A stretch of DNA of 64,000 bases from Drosophila miranda (lineage: Eukaryota; Arthropoda; Insecta; Diptera; Drosophilidae). The notes under the pieces are model-generated. The model saw nothing but the letters and a program-made list of their open reading frames with translations. It searched no databases and was not told the DNA's origin. Below are positions 46,034 to 58,610 of the stretch, piece by piece (position 1 is the stretch's first letter; every line of letters begins with the position of its first letter). The stretch covers positions 13,392,001 to 13,456,000 of the forward strand of contig NC_046675.1 in the NCBI RefSeq assembly GCF_003369915.1. The letters run 5' to 3'. Made by a program: the position numbers and the translations under genes.

Positions 46034-46440
46034 GTGACTGAGACTGACGGCAATATGCATCAAGCACTATGGAACAACACAAAATTCACCAATGTCAAGT
46101 GTTTCAACGACGACCCCAATACCATCAATCTTAGTAAGTGCTGTTTCGGTCAATCATCGATACCATTCCTAGGCCATCAGGTTGACAGCAATGGCATCAC
46201 ACCCTTGCCAGAGAATGATATCTAATAGAATATATTATAATGATTTGCAAGTAAGAATTAACCTTTATATGTAAAAAGATTTGAAAAAAGCAACATCAAG
46301 AAGAACGATTCTACGCCGATCAGATGGACTGAAGACACCGTCAAACACCTCAAAAATTCTCTAGCCAGAGCAGCACTCTTGGTACCTCCGGCTCCCGACA
46401 GCTGTGGCTGTAGTACTCCATAAAATCATCAACGATGAAT
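46034..46440 (+). mobile_element. Ty3/gypsy-type LTR retroelement fossil (pol fragment)
   Basis: A reverse-transcriptase end piece with INLSKCCFGQ-like and FLGHQVDSNGITPLPE words is followed by an RT/RNase H junction piece (ARAALLVPPAPDS). Both are family hallmarks of Ty3/gypsy elements. No LTR, gag or env part was found on either side, and the fragment is broken, with at least a few disruptions. Old by its divergence; it is a short relic with no function expected. Confidence 0.75.
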
Positions 46441-46862
46441 TTCAGCCAAGAGCCATATGCTAGCCATATTTCTATATGTATTCTTCAAATAATTTGTAAC
46501 GCGGAACCGACACTATATCAAATAGAGCGTTCATAAGACGTTCTGTGTCGTTGTGAGAAAGTCAATTAGCTGATAAGCAAAGACTGCGATTCATCGGCAG
46601 GGCCGGGCAGCAAGTCATCAGGGGGATGGACGTTCTAAAAACTTGATGGATCGGTCAATTATGCACCGTGTCCCCGGGTTTTTGATCCAGCAATTATGCA
46701 AGGCAGGCGACTTGACGACTGCTGATAAGCCTGGAAGTTTGTAAAGAACCTTCCTCGTGGCAGTCACTTGACCGGTCGATCAGTTCATCAGCTGCGCCAC
46801 AACGGTGCGGAGCCCACACCGGAATTGTACCTCGAAAAAAAAGGATAAAAAAAGTAGCTAAA
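46441..46862. other. Promoter side of the plus-strand V-ATPase gene
   Basis: Intergenic, leading to the ATG at 46863. A short leader is likely; a CAG-type start near 46490-46560 cannot be proven. Confidence 0.4.
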
Positions 46863-49579
46863 ATGCCCAAGTGGTGGAGTTCCGGCCCCAAACAGGAGAC
46901 CGACAGCATCTTCCGCAGCGAGGTGATGTCCTTGGTGCAGATGTTTCTGCAGCCGGAGGCAGCCTACGACACGATTGCTGAGCTCGGCGAGGTGGGATGT
47001 GCCCAGTTTCGTGATGTAAGTCGGGATGTGAGAGGTGATTGAGGGTCCTTTGTGCTTACTGATCGTTATCCCTGCAGATGAACACGGGCGTGAACGCCCA
47101 GCAGCGGAAGTTCATCGGGGAGGTGCGCCGTTGCGATGAGCTGGAGCGGAAGATCCGCTATGTGACCGTCGAGCTAGAAAAAGACGGGCACAAGGTGCTC
47201 GACCTGATGGACGATTTCCCGCCTGCTCCAAAGCCCCGCGACATTATCGAGCTGGAGACGCACCTGGAGAAGACGGAGACAGAGATCATGGAGCTGGCTG
47301 CGAACAACATCAACCTGCAGACCAGCTACCTCGAGCTGACAGAGATGATCCAGGTGCTGGAGCGGACGGACCAGTTCTTCTCGGACCAGGAGTCGCACAA
47401 CTTCGACCTGAACAAACGCGGCACCCACCAGGACCCGGAGAAGTCAAACGGAACCCTGGGTTTCGTGGCCGGCGTCATCAATCGGGAAAGGGAATACGCC
47501 TTCGAGCGCATGCTCTGGCGCATCTCTCGCGGCAACGTCTTCGTCCGTCGCTCAGAAGTGGACGTGCCCCTAACGGACCCTCGCACGGGCAGCGTCCTGT
47601 ACAAGAGCGTCTTCGTGGTCTTCTTCCAGGGCGACCAGCTGCAGGCCCGCATTCGCAAGGTGTGCACCGGCTTCCACGCCCACATGTATCCTTGCCCCAG
47701 CTCTCACGCGGAGCGCATGGAGATGGTGAAGAGTGTGCGCACGCGCCTGGACGACCTGAAGGCCATCATCAGCCAGACGGAGGACCACCGCAACTGCGTG
47801 CTCAATGCGGTGGGCAAGCAGCTGCCCAAGTGGACGGCGATGGTTAAGAAGATGAAGGCCATCTACCACACCCTGAACCTGTTCAATGTGGATCTGGGCA
47901 ACAAGTGCTTGATTGGCGAGGCCTGGGTGCCCAAGCGGGATTTGGAGCAGGTTGAGGCGGCACTCGCCGCGGGATCGGCCACCGTGGGCAGCACCATCCC
48001 CGCCTTTCTCAACGTGCTGGACACCAAGAAGGACCCGCCCACCTACTACAGGCTTAACAAGTTCACGCGTGGCTTCCAGAACCTGATCGACGCCTACGGC
48101 ATTAGCAGCTACCGGGAGGTGAACCCGGGCCTGTACACCTGCATCACCTTCCCCTTCCTGTTCGCGGTGATGTTCGGCGACATGGGCCACGGCACCATCC
48201 TGTTCCTGCTGGGCCTGTGGATGGTACTGGACGAGAAACGCCTCTTGAAGAAACGGGGCGGAGAAATCTGGAACATCTTCTTTGCGGGTCGCTACATTAT
48301 CCTTCTCATGGGATTGTTCGCCATGTACACGGGCTTCCACTACAACGACATATTCTCGAAGTCGATAAATGTGTTCGGCTCCCACTGGGTGAACGTCTAT
48401 AATCGGACCACCGTGCTTACCAATCCGACGCTGCAGTTGAACCCCTCACTCGCCACTCGCGGAGTCTACCCCATGGGCCTCGATCCCGTGTGGCAGTCGG
48501 CCACAAACAAGATCATCTTCCTCAACACGTACAAGATGAAGCTGTCGATCATCTTCGGGGTGCTGCACATGACCTTTGGCGTATGCATGTCGGTGGAGAA
48601 CTTTGTGTTCTTCAAGAAGTATGCGTACATCTTCCTCCAGTTCGTGCCCCAGGTGCTCTTCCTGCTCCTGATGTTCGGCTACATGTGCTTCATGATGTTC
48701 TACAAGTGGGTCAAGTATAGCCCGACCACCGACATCTTGGCTGACTCCCCGAGCTGTGCCCCCTCCGTTCTGATTATGTTCATCGACATGGTGCTGTTCA
48801 AGACCGAAACCGCAGTGCCCGGCTGTGAAGTTAACATGTTCTCCTTTCAAAAGGAGCTTGAAATGATTTTCTTGTTCTTGGCCATCATCTGTATTCCATG
48901 GATTCTTGTCGGCAAGCCCCTCTGGATCAAGTACCAGCGCCGAAACAGGGTGAGTTAATCGATTAGCTCCTTACAGAAGAAAGTTATAGGAAGGGTCCAT
49001 CAACTCTATTCCTTAGCCCGCTGAGCCCGTGATACAGGTCGATGAAATCGTGGAGAAGATCGAGGTCACTGGGAAGGAAGTAATCATCACAGAAGTGGCC
49101 GAGGCCCACGAGTCCGGTGGCCACAATGAGGACGACGAGCCGATGAGCGAGATCTGGATACACCAGGCCATCCACACCATCGAGTACATCCTGAGTACCA
49201 TCTCCCACACAGCCTCCTATCTCCGTCTCTGGGCCCTGTCCTTGGCCCATGCTCGTAAGTCCCACATACTGTATCCGAGTTGGGTCAGCACTCTATTGAA
49301 ATATTCCTTGCAGAGCTCTCGGAGGTGCTGTGGACCATGGTCTTGGCGATGGGCCTGCAAATGCAGGGCTACACCGGAGCCATTGGGCTGTTCATCATCT
49401 TCGCCGTCTGGGAGTTCTTCACCATCGCCATCATGGTGATGATGGAGGGTCTGTCTGCCTTCCTGCACACCCTGCGCCTGCACTGGGTGGAGTTCATGAG
49501 CAAGTTCTATACGGGAGCAGGCCATGCATTCACGCCCTTCTGCTTCAAAGACCTGTTGACCGTGGTCGATGATGACTAA
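46863..49579 (+). CDS. Vha100-4: V-type proton ATPase 100 kDa subunit a (Vha100-4-type)
   Basis: Exons 46863-47015, 47078-48949, 49017-49254 and 49314-49579; every junction is GT..AG and in phase, giving 842 residues. The start [20 protein letters not shown] differs from Vha100-1/2 in having a WW pair and an insert before the FRSE motif. The rest is a complete subunit a: cytoplasmic domain with [17 protein letters not shown], then membrane helices with MFGDMGHG, the glycosylated loop [27 protein letters not shown] with the essential arginine, and a C-terminus ending VVDDD. It is a proton-pump V0 component; isoform 4 would act in a restricted tissue (gut or tubule in melanogaster, by memory). 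Assignment to isoform 4 rather than another is from neighbourhood and from exclusion of 1 and 2. Confidence 0.88.
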
Positions 49580-52500
49580 AAAGGATACATTTACACAAAT
49601 GTATTCCTAATCTAAGAGGGCCACCAGGTCCAATAATAAACAAAGCATTCCAGAATTAACAACGGCTCTTTTTTTATCATTAACAATACAAAATAATTAA
49701 TCATAGCTGTCGGTCTTCAAGTGGTTTTATTCGCCATAATTAACATATTTTTTGACGTATCCCAGAAACGGTACGTTTGGTTGCAAAATGCATGGTCTCA
49801 AGACAGCCTTCGTGTTGTGGTTAAGTAATTTCCATGACCAAGCTTTGTTACCTTAATATCCCGTCCATTGTTAGTGGAAGCCAAATGCTGTAACAGCAAA
49901 AGCAAATGGCTCGAACGGCACTCGATTGAATTAACTTACCAAATGATTCCAATTACTTACTTCTTTCAATTAAAATCAAAGCAATCCACTGATCCGTGTG
50001 TCGACTGAAAAATGAAATAGAGAGTTCCCCGACAACCCCGAAAACCTCCCCCCGAACCCAGGCAGAACCTAACGATTTGAATTGTGCTTCCAAGTAAGGA
50101 CGTGGTCATGAAGGGCCAAACATGAAACGAGTGTTATTGATATATGTAATAATAATAATCATAAATTTTTATTTGGTTTTACTTGTTGGTTGTTTGACAT
50201 TTAAATGCTGCTAGTGAATTATATATTTTGATTTTAGCTTGAATAATTTGAAATATATATTTGCCTGTTTAAATATATATACTATATATATATATATCTT
50301 AATGGATTGATTTATTTAAACTGGTAGACGACGAAAAAGTGTTAATAATATTTGCCACTGAACGCATTGGCCATTGTGGCTGTATGGCTGTATGGCTGTA
50401 TATTTGCATATTGATTAATCGAATTTGTAAATGTAGAGCGGAAAAAATAGTTGCAACTCGCTGTTGTTGTGGTTGCCGTTGCGGTTCCCTGCGATGCACG
50501 ATGGTGGTGGTGGACTCCACGGAGCAACCCAGCTCTTCAGCACACTCCGTCCGCCGGAGTAGGGCCCTGCCTGCCCCTCAATTAGCCGATTACAATGATG
50601 TATAAAAATACTTTGTGTTCGATATATGTTTGTATGCTTACGGGTATGTAGGGGATAAAGATTTTAAAAAATCCAGCTACGCTCCTCTACTTTTCTTTTG
50701 GTTTCTGCTGGTCTTTCCTTTTTTGTGTTTTTTTTTTATATAATTTCATATTTATTACATTTTTGGTACATAAATCTGTGTGTAGTAGTGATTTGCCTTA
50801 ACATCTGTGCTGTTTTGTGGTGATTCTGTTTCTGTTTCAGTTTTCTTGTGTGTGTTTTTCAGTAGTTTATTGGCTTAAAGTGTCGCAACTAAATCAACGT
50901 AAAACTAAATAAAATTATCATCTTGCGCGTATATGTATGTATATATTTTCTCGCAAAAATACATGTATACAGTACACACACACATGCATACGAGTACAAC
51001 GAAACAGAGCACGGAACTTAAAATTAGGAAATCAAGTATGTATGTATGTAAAATGTAGGGTCTAAAGTTAAGGTAAAAGTATATTTAGGGGAAGGGTTAA
51101 CTAGAAATAATTTTATACATTTTGTGCTTTGGACCGAAAGATAACAATTTTGAATAAATCTATAACAAAAATCTTCACCTAGATAAATTTCCAAAGGGGC
51201 AGCAACCTTAGCCAAATGTTGCCTCTCCTTTTCATTTCCTATTTTTTTATTATTTTTTTGAAAGTTTTTATGTAAAGTTTTGTGCCGAAAATATCACATT
51301 GAATTTTATATGTTATTTTGTTATATTATAGCTTGTTGCTTGTTGCCTACTTGTTTTGTGCCGAAACATAATTTTGTCTATCACAAAATGTTTAAAATTA
51401 ATTACTTTTGCCGTCTCTGCGGGGACGTATCCAAGAAGCCGGGAAGTCGTTAAATATATGTAAATTGAAAACTACAACGAATATTTTCCAATTTTGTACC
51501 GATTGAGCAGACAGTTAAATTTAAAGAATTTCAAGACATAATTTTTATGGTTTTTTTTCATATTTTTTTTTTTGTTACTTTAGCTTCCCATATCATCTGA
51601 TTTCCATTCTCATTTCTATACGTATTCTTGTGTACTTTAACTAAATAATCATTTGACCATAAATATAAACAAAGCTTAACAAAAAAAGTGAGGTGGTTCA
51701 AGTGGTTCAACCTAATCCTAAAGAACTTAAACTTAACGGACACGATAAAATCAGAAATTTAAGGGGAACAGATCGAACAAGCTAAAAAAAAACAGAGGAT
51801 AACTTTGGAGAACTATTAGCTAGACAATCGGAAAAGATTAAAATAATATGTATAAAGTGCTAACGATTACATAGATTAAAATTAAGCAATCAACAATAAA
51901 ACTGAAATGCATTTGAGGTATATGAAAATTTCTTTGTAGTTGGTTGAGTAGCCCCATCGCATACTCCGCAGAACGTATTGTTAAAATTACATCGTATCGT
52001 ATATATATAGTAAGATAAACTAAGCTCTAATGTGACCTTTTTATGAGTAGTAGTTGTGGGTGACTGTGGTAGTTGTTGTTGCTGTTGGTGTGTTGGTCTC
52101 TCCAACAAAGTAACGCCTACTGAATCAACCTAGTGTTTTCTCTGCTGCGACTTCTCTTCATTATAATAGTTACTACTTTTAGTTAGGAAACAACATTTAG
52201 AAACCTTAAAGTTGGTTTGTTGGAGCCCTAGAATATGGTTACATCCGTTCTACTTGAACTCCTTGTTTTCTGTCCCCGTCGTAGTTCGGGGGAACTCGCT
52301 CCCTTTGTTAGCAACTGAAACCTTTCCTGGTTGATATTGTTTAGTTATACACATTCATATAGCCTGGTATATATATTATCTATAAGTTGATGGGATCATG
52401 TTAGAAGGACAATCTTTCAAAGTTTATCAATAGCTATAGTTAGTGTTAGCATTATCGCTATAATGTTTGTGCGTAGCGTAGCTGTTGGCCTGCCATAGGA

Positions 52501-52661
52501 TTAAGTTTTAGCATCTTCGGTTCTACTAGTTTGGGTTATTGCTTGGGTAGCTCGGATGGGTCTGGGGCAATGTACAGACGACTAAATGCAAGAAGATCCT
52601 ATAACGAATTGCGAGAACCCTAGGAAAAATGACATCCTATACTTTGGAGAGGAGCAGCGAT
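49580..52661. other. Region between the V-ATPase gene and the last fruitless exon
   Basis: The V-ATPase 3' UTR comes first (AATAAA at about 49636-49641), then about 2.9 kb of AT-rich sequence that is probably the long 3' UTR of the last fruitless exon (-). One minus-strand segment at about 50299-50560 could be a further terminal exon (see findings), but nothing is certain. Confidence 0.45.
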
Positions 52662-52808
52662 CTACACGAATCTTTCGCTCTGTTTGAATCTGTATCTATA
52701 GTTGCTGTTGTAGTAATCCTGTTGCTGTTGCTGCTGCTGTCGTTCCTGGGGGTGATGGTGGCGTTGGTGGTAGCTGCTTTGGCCCGGATGGTGGCCCCCG
52801 CCACGCCC
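52662..52808 (-). other. In-frame open stretch after the TAA of the fruitless exon at 52809-53311
   Basis: After the stop at 52811-52809 the same frame continues for 48 codons (GRGGGHHPGQSSYHQRHHHP, then ERQQQQQQQ, then DYYNSNYRYRFKQSERFV) to a TAG. TAA is the least leaky stop, and a 48-codon open frame is not rare, so this may be chance. Confidence 0.25.
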
Positions 52809-53311
52809 TTAAATGGACGAATTCAGCTTGAGCAGGCGATCCGGGTGCTTGACGCGCAGGTGCGACCGGAGCGTGTCGATCCGACTGTAGGTGGCCGGGC
52901 AGTAAGGGCACATGGACCGCTGGGCGGTGTGGGAGTGGAAGTGGTGCCAGCGGTTGGTGACCTCCTTGCCGCACGAGCGACAGCGCCACATCGTTCCGGG
53001 GTCGCGGGACGGCGTGAACATGTTGTGATAGGACATGGTGTGATGTGAGTTGTGGCCCCCACCACCGCCGGCGCCGGTGGGTGTCGAGGCGCCACCCAGG
53101 GCGGCGGCCGCGGCCTGGGCCGCGCTGTATCCGTGCGCAGGCGGCGTTCCGGCGGGATTGTTGTGGCCGTTGCCGGCGGCGCGTATGTAGTGCAGCGGAT
53201 GGTACTCGCTCTTGAGGGCCGCGGACAGGTGCATGCCGAAGACGGCCGGCGGCGGCGAGGCCGACGAGGAGGTCGAGAGCGGTGTCGATAGGTGGTTCCG
53301 TGCGCTGGTGC
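52809..53311 (-). CDS. fru: fruitless alternative terminal exon with C2H2 pair (MWRCRSCGKEV type)
   Basis: The acceptor CGACCACAG sits just before 53311. The exon's first two bases complete a glycine codon, the same phase as the other two fruitless exons here. It encodes TSARNHLSTPLSTSSSAS, an Ala-rich and Gly/His-rich linker, then finger 1 (CRSCGKEVTNRWHHFHSH) and finger 2 (CPYCPATYSRIDTLRSHL) followed by RVKHPDRLLKLNSSI and stop. Fruitless is the BTB zinc-finger transcription factor that specifies male courtship neurons. Each isoform joins the common BTB part to one of several finger pairs, giving different DNA targets. I do not assign the isoform letter. Confidence 0.9.
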
Positions 53312-56300
53312 CTGTGGTCGAGAACGAGAAAGAGAAGAACAGACACACAACAGCCCGTCGAGCGGGACGAAAATCAGCCCAGAGAAATAGATTTCGGTTT
53401 TTTTTTTGGTATTTTTTTTGGTTTCAATTTTTGGTTTTTCGTATAATAGACAGAGATAGGAGAGTGTGAGAGTGAGTGTGTGAGAGAGAGAGAGCGAGAG
53501 AGACAGACTGATAGATAGACAGAGAGAGAGAGAGACATATGGCATAAGACAGAGGTAGAATTTCCTTTTTGTGAGCAAAAAATAATATACTTAGGCGACG
53601 TAATAAAAAAATCAAACTAAGAAAAAAAAATACTATAAAAAAAACTCAAACAAACTGGTCTAACTACAATCAAGCAACTTAGGTCAACAGAAAAAGATAC
53701 AATTAGATATGTGGCAACAGATCGTAAATTACGGGAAACTCATGGATCTATATCCTATCTTATCGGAGCTGATCTGTGGGTCCCTCCAACATATTCCAGC
53801 GTGCAAGTGAAATATTAATTTCGTTTTAAAGTATAATGCATAATTTACCTTCCTTCTCAAAATAAGCATTTATATTAGATTTATAGTCAAACAATGCGCT
53901 GCAAAAGTAGGCAACAATTGTTGTTCTTTGATTTGAGGGGAATTCCGAATTTCTGAAATTGTCCAACTGTTGTATACTCTTCAAACGCACTGTATACTTT
54001 AGGTTTTTTTTATAATTAACTTATAAAATGCCTCCGTTTGTTCCTGCAGAATCCTTTTTAGTTGGTATTTTTTGTTTATATTCAGGTTGTTTTTCTTTTA
54101 ATTGTATACAAATGAAATTAGTCACAATCGGCGCATACATAGAGGTGTATTTATGATATATTCAGTTATATGTAATAAAATATATATTTTTGTAGCAAAC
54201 AATTCTTGTACGAGTCTAGGCGTAAGTGCGAGTAGAACTAGTTCTGTAGGGGCTCTTCTCTTTCGCACATTTCTTTCTTTCATTTTTGTTTTTTTTTTGG
54301 GTGTAACTCGTTTGTGCGAAGAATCGTCTGGCTTAAACATAACCAATTTTTGGGCTGAAACTCAAGGTAAAATTGCATACATAATAAATCTTAAAAACAT
54401 ATGTATTTAGTTGATAAAAGTAAGATATTCGTAAAAGTTAAAAAGAGTTTTACAAATTCAAATTAGAATAGAAAACAAAAAAAAAACAGGAAATTGGGCC
54501 GAGGTTTGAAAATTTTCTGTGTATGTGTGTGTGTGTGTGAGTGTGTGCGTTTTCTCGCGCATGTCTGTATGTGCATGTGAGTGTGTATTGGCATATACTC
54601 GTTTATTCTTAGACTCTAGGTTCGACTTTTCATGGGCACCCCTAACGTCTTTGGAAGCACAATTCAAGGCGCACAGTAGAACAGGATTCGTAGTCAGAGG
54701 ATCAGAAACAAAAATAATAAAGAAAAGTGATCACCATTTCGTTTTGTTTCCATAAAATTCAATTTATTTGATTTAGTTTTGATTCTGTTTCATTTGTTAT
54801 TTATGTTTTACGAGTATTCTTCTCGCGTGTGTGTGTTGGTGTGTGTGTTTGTCCTGTCTGTTATGTATATGTATATGTATGTATGTAGGTGTATATGGTT
54901 CATCTGGCTGTTCTTCAGTTTTTATTATATTTTTTATATGTTTTTATTACGGTTTATTCTGGGGTTTAGTAATTCAATTTCAATTTCAATTTCTTTCATT
55001 GAAAGGCTGCCATAATGGATAGAATGTTTATTAAAAATCGTTTTAAAAAATATTGTAATATATATTTATGTATAAATTGTAACAAATGCTGCAAGCATTC
55101 TCTGGACTTGCTTCAATTTGCTTAACGTTAATTAATCTGATTTTCATTTTTTTTATTTTTTCCTGCGTTTTCGCTTCGTTTTTTATATTTTATTGTTGCT
55201 GCTGCTGTTCTTGTTGTATATAAATAAAACTAAAAATAGTTTGTATTGCATTTATTAATACAAAAATTAGATTAAACTAGGTTTTACATTCAAACTAGCA
55301 CGTCCTTAAAACTAAGGGTTCGAACCACTCTTCATCGACTGCAAAATGCTGTTAAAATTGGTTAAACGAAATCAAAGTCAAGTTCTAAATCGAAATCGAA
55401 ATCCAAATCAAAAAAATCAAAGAGAGAGAGGATTCAAATGTCTCACGGGCTCCCAAATAAATATGCTAGTGTGTGTGGGTGTGGGTGAGTTCTGATTTGA
55501 TGTGTGTGTGTGAGTGTGTGTGATCGATAATTTGATAGGCTTTATGACATTTATTGTAAATAGACACAGAAACTGTAGCGAAAAGTTCTCATTAACTAGC
55601 TGCTCTTCCGCCTGGTTCTTCCGATATCAGATATACATATATTTATTTAACCATAATAATCATATTCATGGTGATATGCTAACATTTATTTAGTGTTCAA
55701 GCGGTGTCTGCACCAAGCACTGGACCTCCGACCAAGTCCTGGCTGCACTTGGGGCACAACGAGTCGAGTGCATGGGGCAAGCACCGCTTACCGCTTTATA
55801 CTATATACAATTAGATCTCTTTTTTTTTGTGTTGTGTTTTTTGCTTTTCAAATAATTTGCTGTGGCCTCTCGTCTATTCCCTATTCTCCCCGCTTGCACC
55901 TTAAACGAAAACGAAAACTAGTCATATTGCACATACGATACGATTCGGAGAAAGCTCTCCTTCTACACGCTCCTATTACACTGTTCCTCCTGCCACCCAA
56001 CCGTCATCTGCTTGGGGGTATACTTTATCGTTCCTTCGTCGTCTCTCGTTCCGTCGCCTCCGCTCATTTAAAGTATATTTGGATTTAGCACCATTTTGCA
56101 TACCACACAAATTATAGAACGTTTTTTTAAAAAAAACCTTCCCTCAATTCTCCAGCTTAATTAACATAATTTCAATCTGTAATGTTTGTGTGTGTGTGTG
56201 TGTGTTTTTGTGTGGGTGTGCGTATGTTTAGTTTTACTATAGTTATCACATCATATATAGATAAATTTCTTAAATTTTTTTTTTTAACAAAACAGCGTTA

Positions 56301-57983
56301 AAAATAAACATTAAACAAACATTAAGTCGGGGGCAGTATTTGATGTAGCATTATTAATAATAATTAATAATAATTACTAAACATTTCATGTTAAGAAGTA
56401 GAACAAATAAATATTATGAATATGTGTGTATAATATATATAACTATATATATTTCATAGATTTATGCATTAATTCTTTAGGCAATTAGATGTTTGTTTCA
56501 TGTGTGTGTTTTTGTTTTTGTGTGTGTGTTTGTGTTTGTGTGTGTGCGCACCAACATCGGGGATTTGGCAATCAATGTACAACAACAAATTACAAAAGAA
56601 TTGAATTTAAATATACATTAACTAGCAGAAATCGTGGGAGAATCATCAATCATATTTACACGGTAAGAAGAGTCTGTCTGCCTGTATATCGTATGTGGTA
56701 TATCGTATAGACTGGATAACAAACACGAAAAATCCACCTCAGCTGGATCCGGACCATCATCTTCGTCAGGGCTAACTACTCTTATAATACAACAGATTGG
56801 TTCGATCAGCTGCCGCCCAGTTCGAGACTCTCCAAATGGTTATAAATAAATTAACATTAGTTTAGCATGTATAATCAATGAATTAGTTTAGTTTAAAACT
56901 GCTTGTCTAAGATTAGGGCTTGCTGTAATGCATGTCTTCAAAGTCAACTAACACGGATCAAACGCACAGATTTGTACATTGTAGATAAATATTTGCAGAT
57001 AAGTTTCATGTAAATATCGATTAAATTCCATTTCCGTTTCCGTTCCCATTTCATTCTATTTAACAGTTCTCTCATGTACGTCTATTGGCTAAGTGTTATG
57101 CAAAGGTAACATCGAAACGACATCCACTAGATCGCATATATATAGTATGTATTTATATAAAAAACAGTAAGATGGTTAGCAGCACAGAAATCTCTTGTAC
57201 GAGTATGTACGAGTAAAATGTCTTCAATGTTCGTCGCTGGCTCTGAGTGTCGGAGCCACTTCTTGGTGGGTTAAGTATGTGTGTGTGTGTGTGTATATGG
57301 GGGTGCACATATCAGTGTGTTAAATGCAACAACAAACAGGTGCAAAGAGAGTGCAGCCAAAGGAGTTGGCACTACCACCAAAAGAATTTTTGGCACAAGA
57401 GTCTGACAGGTCCAACAATTGCAGTCAGTAATTCGTAAATTTCTAATTCCATATATACGTATGAGTAGATCTTGAAATACATTTAGATTAGGTTTAGTTT
57501 AATATTTGAGTGCTTCGATTTCAAAACTGTTTCTCATCTCTAATAGCTTTTCCGACTACTGTCTACCGTCTACCTCCTGCCTAGCTGCCTTGGAAACCCT
57601 TTTGCTTGCCCCACGAACAAGACGTTACAATTACAATTGGTTTATGCATAAATTCTCTTACGATACTCGTACTCTTGCCTACAATATATACGACATTTGG
57701 GGATTGGCTTTTTGTGTTGTGTGTGTGTGTGTTGTGGGGATGACTGCAACATCCGTATCCAGTTGAAACCATGATAATGTGTCGCCTCCCGCACAGATCA
57801 GCTTTAGATTCCTTCCTTTCCTTTCCGTTCCGTTCCGTTCCATTCCGTTCCTTTTCCGTTTCCGCTTACATAATTGACAAATAAATTTGGCTTACCATTC
57901 AACGTTTTGCATGGTCAATGGTCAACATTTAAGATTTCTGTTTGATTTCCTTATGTATTTTGAGTATCAATTGGTTGCTGTGC
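53312..57983. other. Fruitless intronic and 3' UTR sequence between terminal exons
   Basis: AT-rich, with many microsatellites: GA/CT run near 53480-53535, GT runs near 54525-54545, 55497-55525, 56188-56206, 56515-56545 and 57280-57296, and a poly-pyrimidine-rich stretch just before the 53311 acceptor. No further coding exon recognised. Long T-rich runs fit a long 3' UTR of the upstream exon on the minus strand. Confidence 0.5.
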
Positions 57984-58610
57984 TCACGGTGCCGGCTGCC
58001 TTTTGCTGTAGTTCCTAGTATTGTTAGCATAACTCTGATTATTATTATTATTATTATTAGCATTATCGTTACTATTAGTAGTAGTTGTAGTAGCTTCCGT
58101 TTGATTGGCATTTGTTGCGTTGTTGCTGTTGCTGTTGCTGCTGATATTGCACAATGTCTTAATGGCCTCATGGGGATCCTCTCCGCCAGCCGAGTGGCAG
58201 GGGCCAGCAAACTGTTTCATCTGGGCCATATACTGATTGAAATTCTGTCGCTGCTCCTCGTCCACCTCATTGTCGTCGCTCTCATCGATGATGATCGTCT
58301 GCGGCTGTTCCCGATGTTGCTGCTCCTGTAGATGTAGATGTTGCTGGTGTTCCTGTTGCTGCTGCTGCCTCATGTTGCCATTGCTAAGAGTTGTTTGGGG
58401 CGATTGTTGCTGCTGGTGTTGTTGCTGTTGCTGTTGCTGGAAGTAGTAGTCGCGTGCATAAAAGTTAAAGGGCTGGGCCCTGCGCTGATGTTGCAGATGT
58501 GGCTGTTGCTGATAGTTGCTGTTTGTGGCAAAGTGCGGCGGCGGCTGTTGCTTCATGGACGTGTCATCGAGGCGCCAGGCGCCATAGTTCCAGCCAAGGT
58601 ACTGACTATA
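57984..58610 (-). other. fru: 208-codon in-frame extension after the TGA of a fruitless exon (readthrough candidate)
   Basis: The TGA at 58613-58611 is followed in the same frame by YSQYLGWNYGAWRLDDTS, then MKQQPPPHFATNSN and a Gln-rich part, a more complex acidic segment (TIIIDESDDNEVDEEQRQ, FNQYMAQMKQFAGPCHSAGG, EDPHEAIKTLC), and an Asn-rich end with stop at 57984. The first 18 residues are rich in W and Y and not repetitive, so openness is not explained by CAG repeats alone. Direct splicing from the common exon in the shared phase would not open this frame, as the acceptor CAG just before TACCTT would give another frame with an early stop. Readthrough, a special donor inside the exon, or a strain-specific stop are the alternatives. 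Confidence 0.5.

Noticed and set aside
50339-50605. 88-codon plus-strand ORF with many cysteines
   Set aside because: Shadow of a minus-strand Gln/Arg-coding stretch; the cysteines come from TGT/TGC repeats.
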